DNA of 64,000 nucleotides from Zavarzinia aquatilis (GTDB taxonomy: Bacteria; Pseudomonadota; Alphaproteobacteria; Zavarziniales; Zavarziniaceae). Under the pieces are notes generated by a model. It did not search any database and was not told where the DNA came from. It worked only from the letters and a program-made list of their open reading frames with translations. Shown piece by piece: positions 1 through 7,748 of this stretch. How positions within the stretch are numbered: position 1 is the stretch's first letter; each line of letters begins with the position of its first letter. A program made the position numbers and the translations under genes. The DNA lies in assembly GCF_003173035.1 (NCBI RefSeq), contig NZ_QGLE01000008.1:124001-188000 (forward strand), read 5' to 3'.

Positions 1-1
1 G

Positions 2-922
2 GCCGAAGGCCCGGACGGCAATGGCGCCATCGTCCGCAACGACACCGGCGTCTTCGCTGGCGCCGAAATCTCGATGTTCTACGATCCGATGATCGCCAAG
101 CTGTGCACCCACGCGGCCACGCGCGAAGAAGCGATCGACGCCCAGCGCGCGGCGCTCGACGCCTTCTACATCCGGGGTATCAGCCACAACATCAGCTTCG
201 TCTCGGCGGTGCTCGGTCACGAGCGTTTCCGGTCGGGCCGTCTGACCACCGGCTTCATCGCCGAGGAATTCCCGGACGGTTTCACCGGCGCCACGCTCAG
301 CGCCTCGGCGCTCGACAATCTGACGGCGGCGGCGGTCGTGCTGCATCGCCGGACCCAGGAACGCGAGGTCAGGATTTCTGGCCAGATCCCGCATCACGGC
401 CGCAAACTGCAGACGCAGTATGTGGTTCAGATCGGTGAAGAGAAGCGTCACGTCGGCGTCGAGACGGTCGAAGGCGGCTATGACGTCAAGACCTTCGATG
501 GCCATGTCCTGGCCATCCGCAGCACCTGGAACCCGGGCACCTCGATCCTGCGCGGCACGGTGAACGGCAAGCCGATCATCGTCCAGGTCGAGAAGAAGGG
601 GGAAGGCTTCCGCCTGTTCCATTCGGGCGCCGAAGTCATCGCCGTGGTGCGCACGCCGCGCGCGGCCGAACTCGCCGCCCTGATGCCGGTGAAGCTGCCG
701 CCCGATACCTCGAAGTTCCTGCTCTGCCCGATGCCGGGCCTCATCGTCTCGATCAATGTCGAGGAAGGCGAAGAGGTGAAGGCGGGCCAGACCCTCGCGG
801 TCGTCGAAGCCATGAAGATGGAAAACGTCCTCAAGGCGGAACGCGATGGCAAGGTGGCCAAGGTCAAGGGCAAGAAGGGCGACAGTTTCTCGGTCGACCA
901 GGTGATCCTCGAGTTCGAGTGA
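2..922 (+). CDS. pccA: Propionyl-CoA carboxylase alpha subunit (biotin carboxylase), C-terminal part
   Basis: This is the 3' part of a gene that begins before the window. The frame is open from base 2 and reads AEGPDGNGAIVRND before EISMFYDPMIAKL, a segment typical of the biotin carboxylase C-domain. Next come the BT-type linker region and a C-terminal biotinyl domain with the AMKMEN motif near bases 808-828, where the lysine carries biotin. The protein carboxylates biotin with ATP and bicarbonate for transfer to propionyl-CoA by the beta subunit (propionate and odd-chain or branched amino acid breakdown, cytosol). The BT-like middle region fits PccA better than acetyl-CoA carboxylase AccC. 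The related 3-methylcrotonyl-CoA carboxylase alpha subunit cannot be fully excluded. A strong hairpin terminator follows. Confidence 0.93.
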   Translation, partial: AEGPDGNGAIVRNDTGVFAGAEISMFYDPMIAKLCTHAATREEAIDAQRAALDAFYIRGISHNISFVSAVLGHERFRSGRLTTGFIAEEFPDGFTGATLSASALDNLTAAAVVLHRRTQEREVRISGQIPHHGRKLQTQYVVQIGEEKRHVGVETVEGGYDVKTFDGHVLAIRSTWNPGTSILRGTVNGKPIIVQVEKKGEGFRLFHSGAEVIAVVRTPRAAELAALMPVKLPPDTSKFLLCPMPGLIVSINVEEGEEVKAGQTLAVVEAMKMENVLKAERDGKVAKVKGKKGDSFSVDQVILEFE

Positions 923-940
923 TCCCGGCTCTCGCGACAG

Positions 941-968
941 GCCCCGGCGGACAACCGCCGGGGCCTTT
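941..968 (+). terminator. Rho-independent terminator after pccA
   Basis: A perfect 10-bp stem (GCCCCGGCGG / CCGCCGGGGC) with loop ACAA is followed by TTTT. It lies 19 bases after the pccA stop and ends before the acyP ribosome binding site. Confidence 0.85.
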
Positions 969-993
969 TGCTTTGTAAAGGAGGCTTTGTCGG

Positions 994-1269
994 ATGAAGA
1001 CCCTTCGGCTTCGCGTCACCGGGCGGGTGCAGGGCGTCGGCTTTCGCCATTTCACCCGCGATGCGGCGGCGCGCCTTGGCCTCGACGGCTGGGTGCGCAA
1101 TCGGCTCGATGGCAGCGTCGAGGCCGTGGCGCGGGGTGACGCGGCCGCGCTCGACGCCTTTCGGGCGGCGCTGCGTCAGGGACCGCCGGCCTCCCGTGTC
1201 GACGATATCGTCGAGGTGGTGGACGACGAGGTTCCGGCCAAGGGCTTCTTTCAGGCCCCGACCGCCTGA
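994..1269 (+). CDS. acyP: Acylphosphatase
   Basis: This 91-residue protein has the full length and signature of acylphosphatase. GRVQGVGFRHF (residues 9-19) carries the phosphate-binding loop and the catalytic arginine, and GWVRNRLDGSVE (around residues 32-43) carries the catalytic asparagine. The enzyme hydrolyses carboxyl-phosphate bonds such as acetyl phosphate or carbamoyl phosphate in the cytosol. A strong ribosome binding site AAAGGAGG at 977-984 fixes the ATG. The gene is separated from pccA by a terminator, so it probably has its own promoter or is expressed by readthrough. Confidence 0.93.
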   Translation: MKTLRLRVTGRVQGVGFRHFTRDAAARLGLDGWVRNRLDGSVEAVARGDAAALDAFRAALRQGPPASRVDDIVEVVDDEVPAKGFFQAPTA

Positions 1270-1414
1270 CGGTGCTTGCGCGCTGCACTAAAAGTTAACG
1301 AAGGCGGGCTCAAAGTGGAGCTGCCCGCCGAATGCAGGGAACCCCTACCGATGGCGTGGGTTGACCTTGTGGGGGGCGGATTGCAACTAATGGCGCAGTC
1401 GCCTTGGAGCCTCT

Positions 1415-2122
1415 ATGTACCGGTTACTCACTTGGGCTGTCGGAGTCCTCGCCCTTGCCACCGTGCTCGGCGCGATCGGCTATGACCTGACGACGGAGAG
1501 AATCGCCCAGGCCCATGCGGCCGTGGCGCCCGCCCCGTCGCGCCCCGCCGGTGAAGTGTCCAACGAAGGCGTGGAACGGCTGGTGGTCATTCCGCTGCAG
1601 CCCGGCAACGACGCCCGCCGCCCGATCCGAAGCAGCGATGGCGGCCCGGGCATCGAGCGGATGCGTGAAGAGATGGGCTCGGCCGTGCGTCTGATCGCCT
1701 TGGCCCCGTCGACGGACAAGGGGCCGGAAGGCGCCGCCTATGTCGATATCCCGCCCGCGGTCGCCCGCAAGCTGGCGGGCGGCCTTGCCCGCATCACCCT
1801 GTGGACCCGGGCCGACCGCAAGCAGCCGTCGGCGGAATTCGGCATGGCCCTGTCGGTCGACGGCAGTTTCCCGGGCTGGCTGCGTTTCCCCACCGGCCCC
1901 GCGACCTATGAAAGCTACAGTTTCGTCGTGCCCGTGCCGGCCAGCGCCGCCGGCAAGCCGCTGCGCGTCCTGATCGCGCCCGATACCAAGGGCGGCAACG
2001 GGGCGATTTCCGCCAGCCACATGATCGTCGACCGTATCCTGAAGCCGGGCGAGCCCGAGCCGTCGACCGAAGGCGCGCCGGTCTCCCCGGCAACTGCCGA
2101 TCAGCCGGTAACGGCGCAGTGA
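1415..2122 (+). CDS. Exported or membrane-anchored protein of unknown function
   Basis: I do not recognise this 235-residue protein. It starts with a short hydrophobic segment (LLTWAVGVLALATVLGAIGY, residues 4-23) that could be a signal anchor. An Ala/Pro-rich linker follows, then a globular part of about 150 residues with alternating beta-type segments (ITLWTRAD, FGMALSVDG, YSFVVPVP, LRVLIAPD), and finally a Pro/Thr/Ala tail. The globular part looks like a small beta-sandwich facing the periplasm. It is tail-to-tail with lipB, which starts its reverse reading one base later, so the two are not in one operon. The start is the first ATG in frame. The ribosome binding site is weak. Confidence 0.6.
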   Translation: MYRLLTWAVGVLALATVLGAIGYDLTTERIAQAHAAVAPAPSRPAGEVSNEGVERLVVIPLQPGNDARRPIRSSDGGPGIERMREEMGSAVRLIALAPSTDKGPEGAAYVDIPPAVARKLAGGLARITLWTRADRKQPSAEFGMALSVDGSFPGWLRFPTGPATYESYSFVVPVPASAAGKPLRVLIAPDTKGGNGAISASHMIVDRILKPGEPEPSTEGAPVSPATADQPVTAQ

Positions 2123-2827
2123 TCAGTCAGCCGGCTGCACCAGCGGCAGGCCGAAGACATCCTCGAAGCTCTCGCGCAGGGCGACGTCGACATCGTCCAT
2201 CGTGACCGGCAGGCCGAGATCGACCAGCGAGGTCACGCCATGCTCGCTGATGCCGCAGGGCACGATGCCGGTAAAATGCGACAGGTCCGGCTCGACATTC
2301 AGCGACAGGCCGTGAAAGGTCACCCAGCGCCGCACGCGAACGCCGATGGCGGCGATCTTGTCTTCCCGCGTGAAGGGGGCCTCGCCCCGCGTGACCCAGA
2401 CGCCGACCCGGCCGTCGCGCATCTCGCCCTTCACGTTGAAGCGGGCGAGGGCGGCGATCACCCATTTCTCGAGCTTGCAGACAAAATCGCGCAGGTCCCG
2501 GCCGCGGCGCGACAGGTCGAGCATGACATAGACCACGCGCTGCCCCGGCCCATGATAGGTGAAGCGCCCGCCGCGTCCGGCGTCATAGACCGGGAAGCGG
2601 TCGGGGGCGAGCAGCTCCAGCGGATCGGCGCTGGTGCCGGCGGTATAGAGCGGCGGGTGCTCGACGAGCCAGATCCGCTCGGGCGCGCGGCCTTCGTGGA
2701 TCGCGGCCACCCGCTCTTCCATGAAGGCGAGGGCGGCCGGGTAATCGGTCTGCCCGGGCGCGACGACCCATTCGATGGCGTCGCTGGCGGTTTCGGCCAG
2801 AGGGGCGGCGGTGGCGGACTGGGGCAA
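2123..2827 (-). CDS. lipB: Lipoyl(octanoyl) transferase LipB
   Basis: This 234-residue cytosolic enzyme transfers octanoate from acyl carrier protein to lipoyl domains of 2-oxoacid dehydrogenases and the glycine cleavage H protein. The LipB signature [12 protein letters not shown] is at residues 85-96. The catalytic Cys191 is in [15 protein letters not shown], and the conserved lysine is in [12 protein letters not shown] (residue 157). Length fits the family. The gene is divergent from the SpoA gene at 2.9 kb with a short shared upstream region. No lipA is next to it. Confidence 0.95.
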   Translation of the reverse strand: MPQSATAAPLAETASDAIEWVVAPGQTDYPAALAFMEERVAAIHEGRAPERIWLVEHPPLYTAGTSADPLELLAPDRFPVYDAGRGGRFTYHGPGQRVVYVMLDLSRRGRDLRDFVCKLEKWVIAALARFNVKGEMRDGRVGVWVTRGEAPFTREDKIAAIGVRVRRWVTFHGLSLNVEPDLSHFTGIVPCGISEHGVTSLVDLGLPVTMDDVDVALRESFEDVFGLPLVQPAD

Positions 2828-2898
2828 TTGAACGTGGTCCTGTTAACCGGATGCTAAGCCTGCCGGGCGAAACTGGGACCAGCAAGCGGGAGGCCAGC

Positions 2899-3135
2899 GT
2901 GTCCGCAGTCGGCGAAGTCTACATCGACATATCGGTGGTGCTCGGTCAATCGACCATGCCCATTCATCAATTGCTGAAGATGGGCCGCGGCGCGGTCATC
3001 GAACTGGACAGCCGCGAGAGCGAGCCGGTGATGATCCTCGCCAACGGCAAGCTGATCGCCCGGGGCGAGATCGTGATTTCGGGCGAGCATATCGCCGTCT
3101 CGGTCACCGAACTCCTGTTCGGCAACAACCGCTGA
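2899..3135 (+). CDS. fliN: FliN/SpoA-domain protein (flagellar switch type)
   Basis: The protein has about 78 residues and is almost entirely a SpoA (surface presentation of antigens) domain. It begins with VYIDISVVLGQSTMPIHQLLKMGRG, then IELD, the LANGKLIARGEIVI core and the VSVTELL end typical of FliN. FliN forms part of the flagellar C-ring; type III secretion YscQ proteins share the domain. I chose GTG 2899 because GGGAGG lies at the right distance in front of it. An ATG at 2851 in the same frame would add 16 residues that do not look like the family. No other flagellar gene is visible nearby, so this is either a dispersed fliN or a paralogue. Confidence 0.8.
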   Translation: MSAVGEVYIDISVVLGQSTMPIHQLLKMGRGAVIELDSRESEPVMILANGKLIARGEIVISGEHIAVSVTELLFGNNR

Positions 3136-3139
3136 CCCG

Positions 3140-3586
3140 TCAGCCCTTGGCCGGCCGGAACACGATCCGGCTCGCCGCCGTGTAATTGAAGCCGAGCCCG
3201 GCGATCGCGCCGCAGGCGACGGCGATTTCCGGATAATCCTTGGTCAGCGGCCACCAGGTGATCAGCGCGGCATAGGTCGCGTAATTCGCCGTCAGGCCGC
3301 CAAGCTGCGCCGTCGCATACGTCACCCATTGCCGCAGCAGCGGGCGATGGGCCACGTCCCGGAAGGTGAAGTTGCGGTTGCACAGATAGGTGAAGGTCAC
3401 CGCGCAGGCGAACGAGAACACCCGCCCGACATAAAAGCCGAGGCCGAAGACATCAAGCGCAAGACGCAAGGCCGCGATATCGACCAGCAGGCCAAGCGTG
3501 CCGATCACGACATAGTGGAAGAAGTGGCTGCGCAGGAAGGCCCGGATCAGGGCCTTCCCACGCGAAACGAGCGTGTTTTCGCTCAA
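3140..3586 (-). CDS. GtrA-family small membrane protein
   Basis: The protein has 148 residues and four predicted membrane helices (from about HYVVIGTLGLLVDIAALRLA to IAVACGAIAGLGFNYTAAS). It shows GtrA features: the FLxxxxxTFxYLCNRNFTF segment after helix 2 and the final FNYTASRIVFR motif. GtrA proteins are linked to flipping or handling polyprenyl-linked sugars. The start is inferred to be TTG at 3586, which overlaps the TGA of the glucan synthase as TTGA. The reading frame stays open upstream but that part is only the shadow of the synthase gene. Coupled translation suggests the two proteins work together on glycan export. Confidence 0.85.
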   Translation of the reverse strand: MSENTLVSRGKALIRAFLRSHFFHYVVIGTLGLLVDIAALRLALDVFGLGFYVGRVFSFACAVTFTYLCNRNFTFRDVAHRPLLRQWVTYATAQLGGLTANYATYAALITWWPLTKDYPEIAVACGAIAGLGFNYTAASRIVFRPAKG

Positions 3587-6303
3587 GGCTGCGCACCCGG
3601 CGTCTGGGCGTGGCCGGCGGCCGGCACGTCCGGACGGCTGGCCGCGCGGCCGAAGGGCAGCCAGCGCAGGCCCGGCACCGCCGAGATCATCGAGAGCGCG
3701 AGCGCCGCGAGATAGGGCAGGGACTGCACCAGCATGACCGCGACCCAGACATAGGACTCGCGGTCCCGATCGCCATAGACGACGGCGACAGCGGCCGCGG
3801 CGGCCCAGAGCAGCAGCATCAGGGTGGTCTCTTCCCGGGCGTTCAGCACGCCCTGGATCGCCGCCGGCTTGTCCTCGCACTTCGGCGTGCGCAGGAAGGG
3901 CTTTTCCTTCTTCACGAGGCCGATGGCGAAGGCCTTGCCCACGGTGTAGGTGAGGGCGAGGCCGGCGATGGCCGCGCCCGCCGCCTGGGTCATGGTGCAG
4001 GGCACGCGCTTGGCGTAGAGCGAGAACGTATAGGCCAGCTTGAAGCCGAAGACCGCCAGGGTGGGCACCAGGAACAGGGTCACCGGGAAGGCGAAATATT
4101 CCGGCAGGATCAGCAGGCCGACCGTCCAGAGCAGACCGGCGACGGTGAACATCAGGTTCATCGCATCGGCGAACCAGGGCGCCCAGCCCATGATGAAGTG
4201 ATACTTCTGGGCAAGGGTCAGGCCGGTGTCCTTGAACGGGTTCAGCCAGGACTTGCGGCCGCGCAGGATCTGCATCGCGCCGAAGGCCCAGCGGAAGCGC
4301 TGGCCGCGATAGGAGGCGAAGCTGTCCGGCGTCACGCCGCGGCCGAAGCGGTGGTTGATGTAGACCGACTTCCAGCCGTCATGCATCAGCTTCAGGCCCA
4401 TTTCCGCGTCTTCGCAGATGGTCCAGGTCGACCAGTTGCCGACCGCTTCCATCGCCTTGCGCCGGACCAGGGTCATGGTGCCGTGCTGGATGATCGCGTC
4501 GCGCTCGTTGCGGATCGACATGCCGATATGGAAGAAGCCGGCATATTCCCAGTTGATCATTTCCTTGAAGGCATTGCCGGCCCAGTCGTAATGGTCCTGC
4601 GGCGCCTGCACGAAGCCGACCTTTTCCTCGTCGAAATAGGGGATCGTCGACTTCAGCCAGTCGGGTTCGACCAGATAGTCGCTGTCGATCACGCCGACGA
4701 CTTCGGCGTCAGGGGCGGTCTGGCCCATGGCGAAGTTGAGGGCGCCCGCCTTGAAGCCCTTGCAGACCTCGAGATGGAAGAAGCGGAAACGGCTGCCCAG
4801 CATTTCGCAATAGGCCTGCACCGGCTGCCAGATCGCGGGGTCCTTGGTGTTGTTGTCGATGATCAGGACTTCGAGATTGGGGTAGTCGAGCTTGGCCAGG
4901 CTGTCGAGGGTACGGCGCACCATCTCGGCCGGCTCGTTGCAGATCGGCAGATGCAGCGAGACCTTGGGCCAGTGCCGCTCGCGCTCGGCGGCGGCGGGCA
5001 GGCGGTAGGGCGTGAAATGCCGCTTGCTGAAGCGGGCGAACAGTCCCTCCGACATCTCGAAGCCTTCGGCCAGGATGAGGGTGAGCAGGAACAACATGCC
5101 GAAGGACAGCACCGACCAGACGACGATCATCGGCAGGTTCAGATACTGGGTCGTGCCATAGTGCACCGTCCAGACCATGAGGTTGGCGGCGACGAGGATG
5201 AGGCCGCCGAACAGCAGCTTGCCCTGGGGCTTCAGGTTGTTCGACTTGGCGAGGAAATAGCCCAGCGGCACAAGCGCGATGGCGGCGGCGATCAGGGCCA
5301 GCAGCGGCCAGTCCTTGACCGCGGTCACGTCGCCCGACAGGGGGAACTTCGGCTCGCGGTAAGCGTCGAAAATGCCCCAATAAGCGCCGACGGCCCCTTC
5401 GATCTGCCGTTTCCACGGCTGGTCGAAGGCTTCCATGATCGAGTAGTCCCAGCCGCGGGCGCGGGCCAGCGTCAGGAAATTGCGGATGAAGTCGGCTTCG
5501 TTGTCGAGGCTGGGGGTCGCGCCGTCACGCATACGGCCATCCGACGGCCAGCCGATCTCCGAGATGACGATCTTCTTGCCCGGATAGGCGCGGGCGATCT
5601 GGTCGTAGCGGCGGGCGATATAGTCGAGCGACTGGTCGGCCGGCACGCCTTCCCAATAGGGCAGCAGGTGCACGGCGATATAGTCGGTCGCCTCGACCAG
5701 TTCGGGATGATCGAGCCAGACATGCCAAGGCTCGGCGGTCGAAACCGGCTGGTCGACCTGGCGCTTCACGTCCTTGATGATGCGGATCAGCTCGGGCACC
5801 GTCAGGTCGCCGCGCAGGACCGCCTCGTTGCCGACCATCAGACGCTTCACATTGGCATTGCTGTTCGCCATGCGCACGAGGCCGGCGATTTCCTGCTGGT
5901 TGCTGTCCTGACGCTTGTCCAGCCAGGCACCGGCGATGACGAAGAGGCCATGGCGCGCGGCCATGGCCGGAATGTCTTCCTGACCGTTCAGGGTCGAATA
6001 GGTACGGATGCCCTGGGCTACCGTGGCGACCGTCGCCAGATCCTCGTCGATCTGCGCAGGAGAAGGGTTGGTCCCTTCGTTAGGGTTCTGGTCGGCCCGG
6101 TGCGGGTCGAAGGACAGGGCCTGGATCGAACCTTCCCAGTCCGCCATGTCGGCGGGACGGTTGAACCATGCCCAGGCGCCCGCGTGGGCGGCCAGCACGA
6201 CAAGAAGTACAGCGATATTGACGGCGATTTTGCGCATCTGTTTGTGACCCGGAACTGCGTCAGAGCATGAACCCGGCGTCATGGCCCCCGGTTCCTTCGC
6301 CAT
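3583..6303 (-). CDS. GH17-GT2 beta-glucan synthase (NdvB-like, membrane)
   Basis: This is a 906-residue fusion. After a membrane anchor (residues 27-47) comes a GH17-type domain with VGNEAVLRGD (acid/base Glu160) and VISEIGWPS (nucleophile Glu249). Three or so membrane helices follow (residues 333-412). A processive GT2 domain then carries DSD at 540-542, ICEDAEMG near 629 and QRFRW at 668-672, and further membrane helices end the protein. This order is known from proteins that make periplasmic or exported beta-1,3-glucans. The GT2 domain polymerises from a UDP-sugar in the cytosol and the GH17 domain could cut or transfer the chain outside. The start is uncertain: ATG 6282 has AAGGA in front, and ATG 6237 begins right at the anchor. 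Coupled by TTGA to the GtrA gene. Confidence 0.88.
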   Translation of the reverse strand: MAKEPGAMTPGSCSDAVPGHKQMRKIAVNIAVLLVVLAAHAGAWAWFNRPADMADWEGSIQALSFDPHRADQNPNEGTNPSPAQIDEDLATVATVAQGIRTYSTLNGQEDIPAMAARHGLFVIAGAWLDKRQDSNQQEIAGLVRMANSNANVKRLMVGNEAVLRGDLTVPELIRIIKDVKRQVDQPVSTAEPWHVWLDHPELVEATDYIAVHLLPYWEGVPADQSLDYIARRYDQIARAYPGKKIVISEIGWPSDGRMRDGATPSLDNEADFIRNFLTLARARGWDYSIMEAFDQPWKRQIEGAVGAYWGIFDAYREPKFPLSGDVTAVKDWPLLALIAAAIALVPLGYFLAKSNNLKPQGKLLFGGLILVAANLMVWTVHYGTTQYLNLPMIVVWSVLSFGMLFLLTLILAEGFEMSEGLFARFSKRHFTPYRLPAAAERERHWPKVSLHLPICNEPAEMVRRTLDSLAKLDYPNLEVLIIDNNTKDPAIWQPVQAYCEMLGSRFRFFHLEVCKGFKAGALNFAMGQTAPDAEVVGVIDSDYLVEPDWLKSTIPYFDEEKVGFVQAPQDHYDWAGNAFKEMINWEYAGFFHIGMSIRNERDAIIQHGTMTLVRRKAMEAVGNWSTWTICEDAEMGLKLMHDGWKSVYINHRFGRGVTPDSFASYRGQRFRWAFGAMQILRGRKSWLNPFKDTGLTLAQKYHFIMGWAPWFADAMNLMFTVAGLLWTVGLLILPEYFAFPVTLFLVPTLAVFGFKLAYTFSLYAKRVPCTMTQAAGAAIAGLALTYTVGKAFAIGLVKKEKPFLRTPKCEDKPAAIQGVLNAREETTLMLLLWAAAAAVAVVYGDRDRESYVWVAVMLVQSLPYLAALALSMISAVPGLRWLPFGRAASRPDVPAAGHAQTPGAQP

Positions 6304-6712
6304 TGCAACCGATCGGCTATCCTGATCGCACGGGCCTCATGCAACCGGCGCATGGGCGGCGGTCGGTGGGTTGGCGAAGGGAAAGCGGGGAACGGGGCGA
6401 AGGCAGGATGGGACGACCGTATCGCCGCACCGTTCACCCGGTGCCGGCCTTCCGGTCTGGTCGCATGACGCGACGACTGCGGCGCCTCGGGCGGGAGGCG
6501 GTGGCCCTCATTCTTCGGCGTGCCCCGGCACCCCTGTACCGGCACGGGCTGACGCACCGCCACATTTCCGACGCAGTTGCGGAATTTGTCCAGATGTGTC
6601 CGTCGCCCCCCAAGAAATGAATCGTCGCTGCGGCAGCCCTGCAACAGGGGCGCGGCGAAGGGGGATGCCGTTCCGGCCGGCGCGGGTTAGATTGCAGGGC
6701 CACTGCCGGAAG
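6304..6712. other. Intergenic region without a supported gene
   Basis: The 409 bases separate the divergent glucan synthase and LysR genes. The frame of the LysR gene stays open back to 6371, but this part has no family similarity and no start context, so I read it as non-coding. Promoters for both genes should lie here. I see no clear sigma-70 boxes or perfect palindromes. Confidence 0.5.
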
Positions 6713-7648
6713 ATGTCCTTGTCCCGTCGCCTGCCGCCGCTCGTCGCCCTGCGTGCCTTCGAGGCCGTCGCCCGTCTGGGCGGTACGCGCCGCGCGGGCG
6801 AGGACCTGAACGTCAGCCACACGGTGATCAGCCGCCACTTGCAGAATCTCGAAGCCTGGGCCGGGGTCCGCCTGATCGAGCGCGAGGGCCGGGGCATCGT
6901 CCTGACCAACGAGGGGCGTCGCTACTTCGAGCGGATATCCGGCGCCTTCGACCTGATCGCCGACGCGACCGAAGAGTTGTCGCCGCGCGGCAGCGCGGGG
7001 GAAATGCGCATCTTCTGCGCGCCGGGCCTTGCCGTGCGCTGGCTGGCCCGCCGCCTTGCCGCGCTCGAGGCGGCCCTGCCCGGCGTCGATATCATTCTGC
7101 AGCCGACCGACCGCAGCCCCGATTTCGCCAAGGGCGAGGCGGATGCCGAGATCGCCTTCAATCCGAAACCCGGGCCGGGTATCGTCGCCACGCCTCTGGT
7201 CGAGCCTCGCTTCTTTCCGGTCGCCAGTCCGACCTTCGTCGCCCGGCGCGGGCCTTTCGTGCATCCGCGCGATATCGCGGGCGCGCCGCTCATTCACGAG
7301 GAGAGCCGGGAGCAATGGTCCCAGTGGCTGATGCGCGCCGGCCTCGATCCGGTGCCACCGCTTCACGGCCCGCGGCTGTGGCACGCCGATGCCGCGATCG
7401 AGGCGGCGCTGCAGGGGCAGGGCATCGCTCTCGGCAATATCCTGCTGGTCGGCGATCATCTTGCCGCCGGGCGGCTGGTCGAGGTCCTGACGACCGACAT
7501 CCGCTTCGGCTCCTATGTCCTGCGCACCCCCGCGACGCAACGGGACGGCCGCAATGTCGCCCGTCTCGGCCGCTGGCTGGTGCTGGCCCTGCGCGAGACC
7601 CTGGCCGAGGAGGGGGCGGGCGTGTCTCCGCCGCTTGCGGCTTCATAA
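6713..7648 (+). CDS. LysR-family transcriptional regulator
   Basis: The 311-residue protein has the GcvA-like LysR layout. The N-terminal winged helix-turn-helix is LPPLVALRAFEAVARLGGTRRAGEDLNVSHTVISRHLQNLEAWAGVRLIER... at residues 8-60. A two-lobe effector domain follows (from about EMRIFCAPGLAVRWLARRL to the end). I chose ATG 6713 because the LysR fold begins at once after it. The effector cannot be told. Its nearest downstream neighbour is phoX on the same strand, about 100 bases away, but a regulatory link is only possible, not shown. Confidence 0.88.
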   Translation: MSLSRRLPPLVALRAFEAVARLGGTRRAGEDLNVSHTVISRHLQNLEAWAGVRLIEREGRGIVLTNEGRRYFERISGAFDLIADATEELSPRGSAGEMRIFCAPGLAVRWLARRLAALEAALPGVDIILQPTDRSPDFAKGEADAEIAFNPKPGPGIVATPLVEPRFFPVASPTFVARRGPFVHPRDIAGAPLIHEESREQWSQWLMRAGLDPVPPLHGPRLWHADAAIEAALQGQGIALGNILLVGDHLAAGRLVEVLTTDIRFGSYVLRTPATQRDGRNVARLGRWLVLALRETLAEEGAGVSPPLAAS

Positions 7649-7661
7649 GAGATTTTCCGAT

Positions 7662-7679
7662 CTGTCGCGGAATTGTAGC
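7662..7679 (+). promoter_or_regulatory. Possible degenerate Pho box upstream of phoX
   Basis: Two 7-base half sites CTGTCGC and TTGTAGC lie in direct repeat 11 bases apart, as in the PhoB box (consensus CTGTCAT repeated every 11 bases). They are about 70 bases before the phoX start. The match is partial (5 and 3 to 4 of 7 bases), so this is a candidate only. Confidence 0.3.
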
Positions 7680-7710
7680 CGTTCGAATTTGTAATCCCGA
7701 TCGCCAATGA

Positions 7711-7729
7711 CGGCCCCCTGACGGGGCCG
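7711..7729. repeat. GC-rich inverted repeat before phoX
   Basis: CGGCCCC / GGGGCCG with a 5-base loop lies 20 bases before the phoX ATG. It has no T-run and could be a 5' leader hairpin or a weak end signal of the LysR transcript. Confidence 0.5.
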
Positions 7730-7748
7730 CATGACGAGGGGATTTCCA

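Noticed and set aside
3610-6270. Plus-strand frame of 886 codons opposite the glucan synthase
   Set aside because: Antisense shadow without recognisable domains; similar long shadows lie opposite pepN, thrS and ftsH.
6371-6712. N-terminal extension of the LysR gene
   Set aside because: The 114 extra codons have no domain and no start context. The HTH starts right after ATG 6713.
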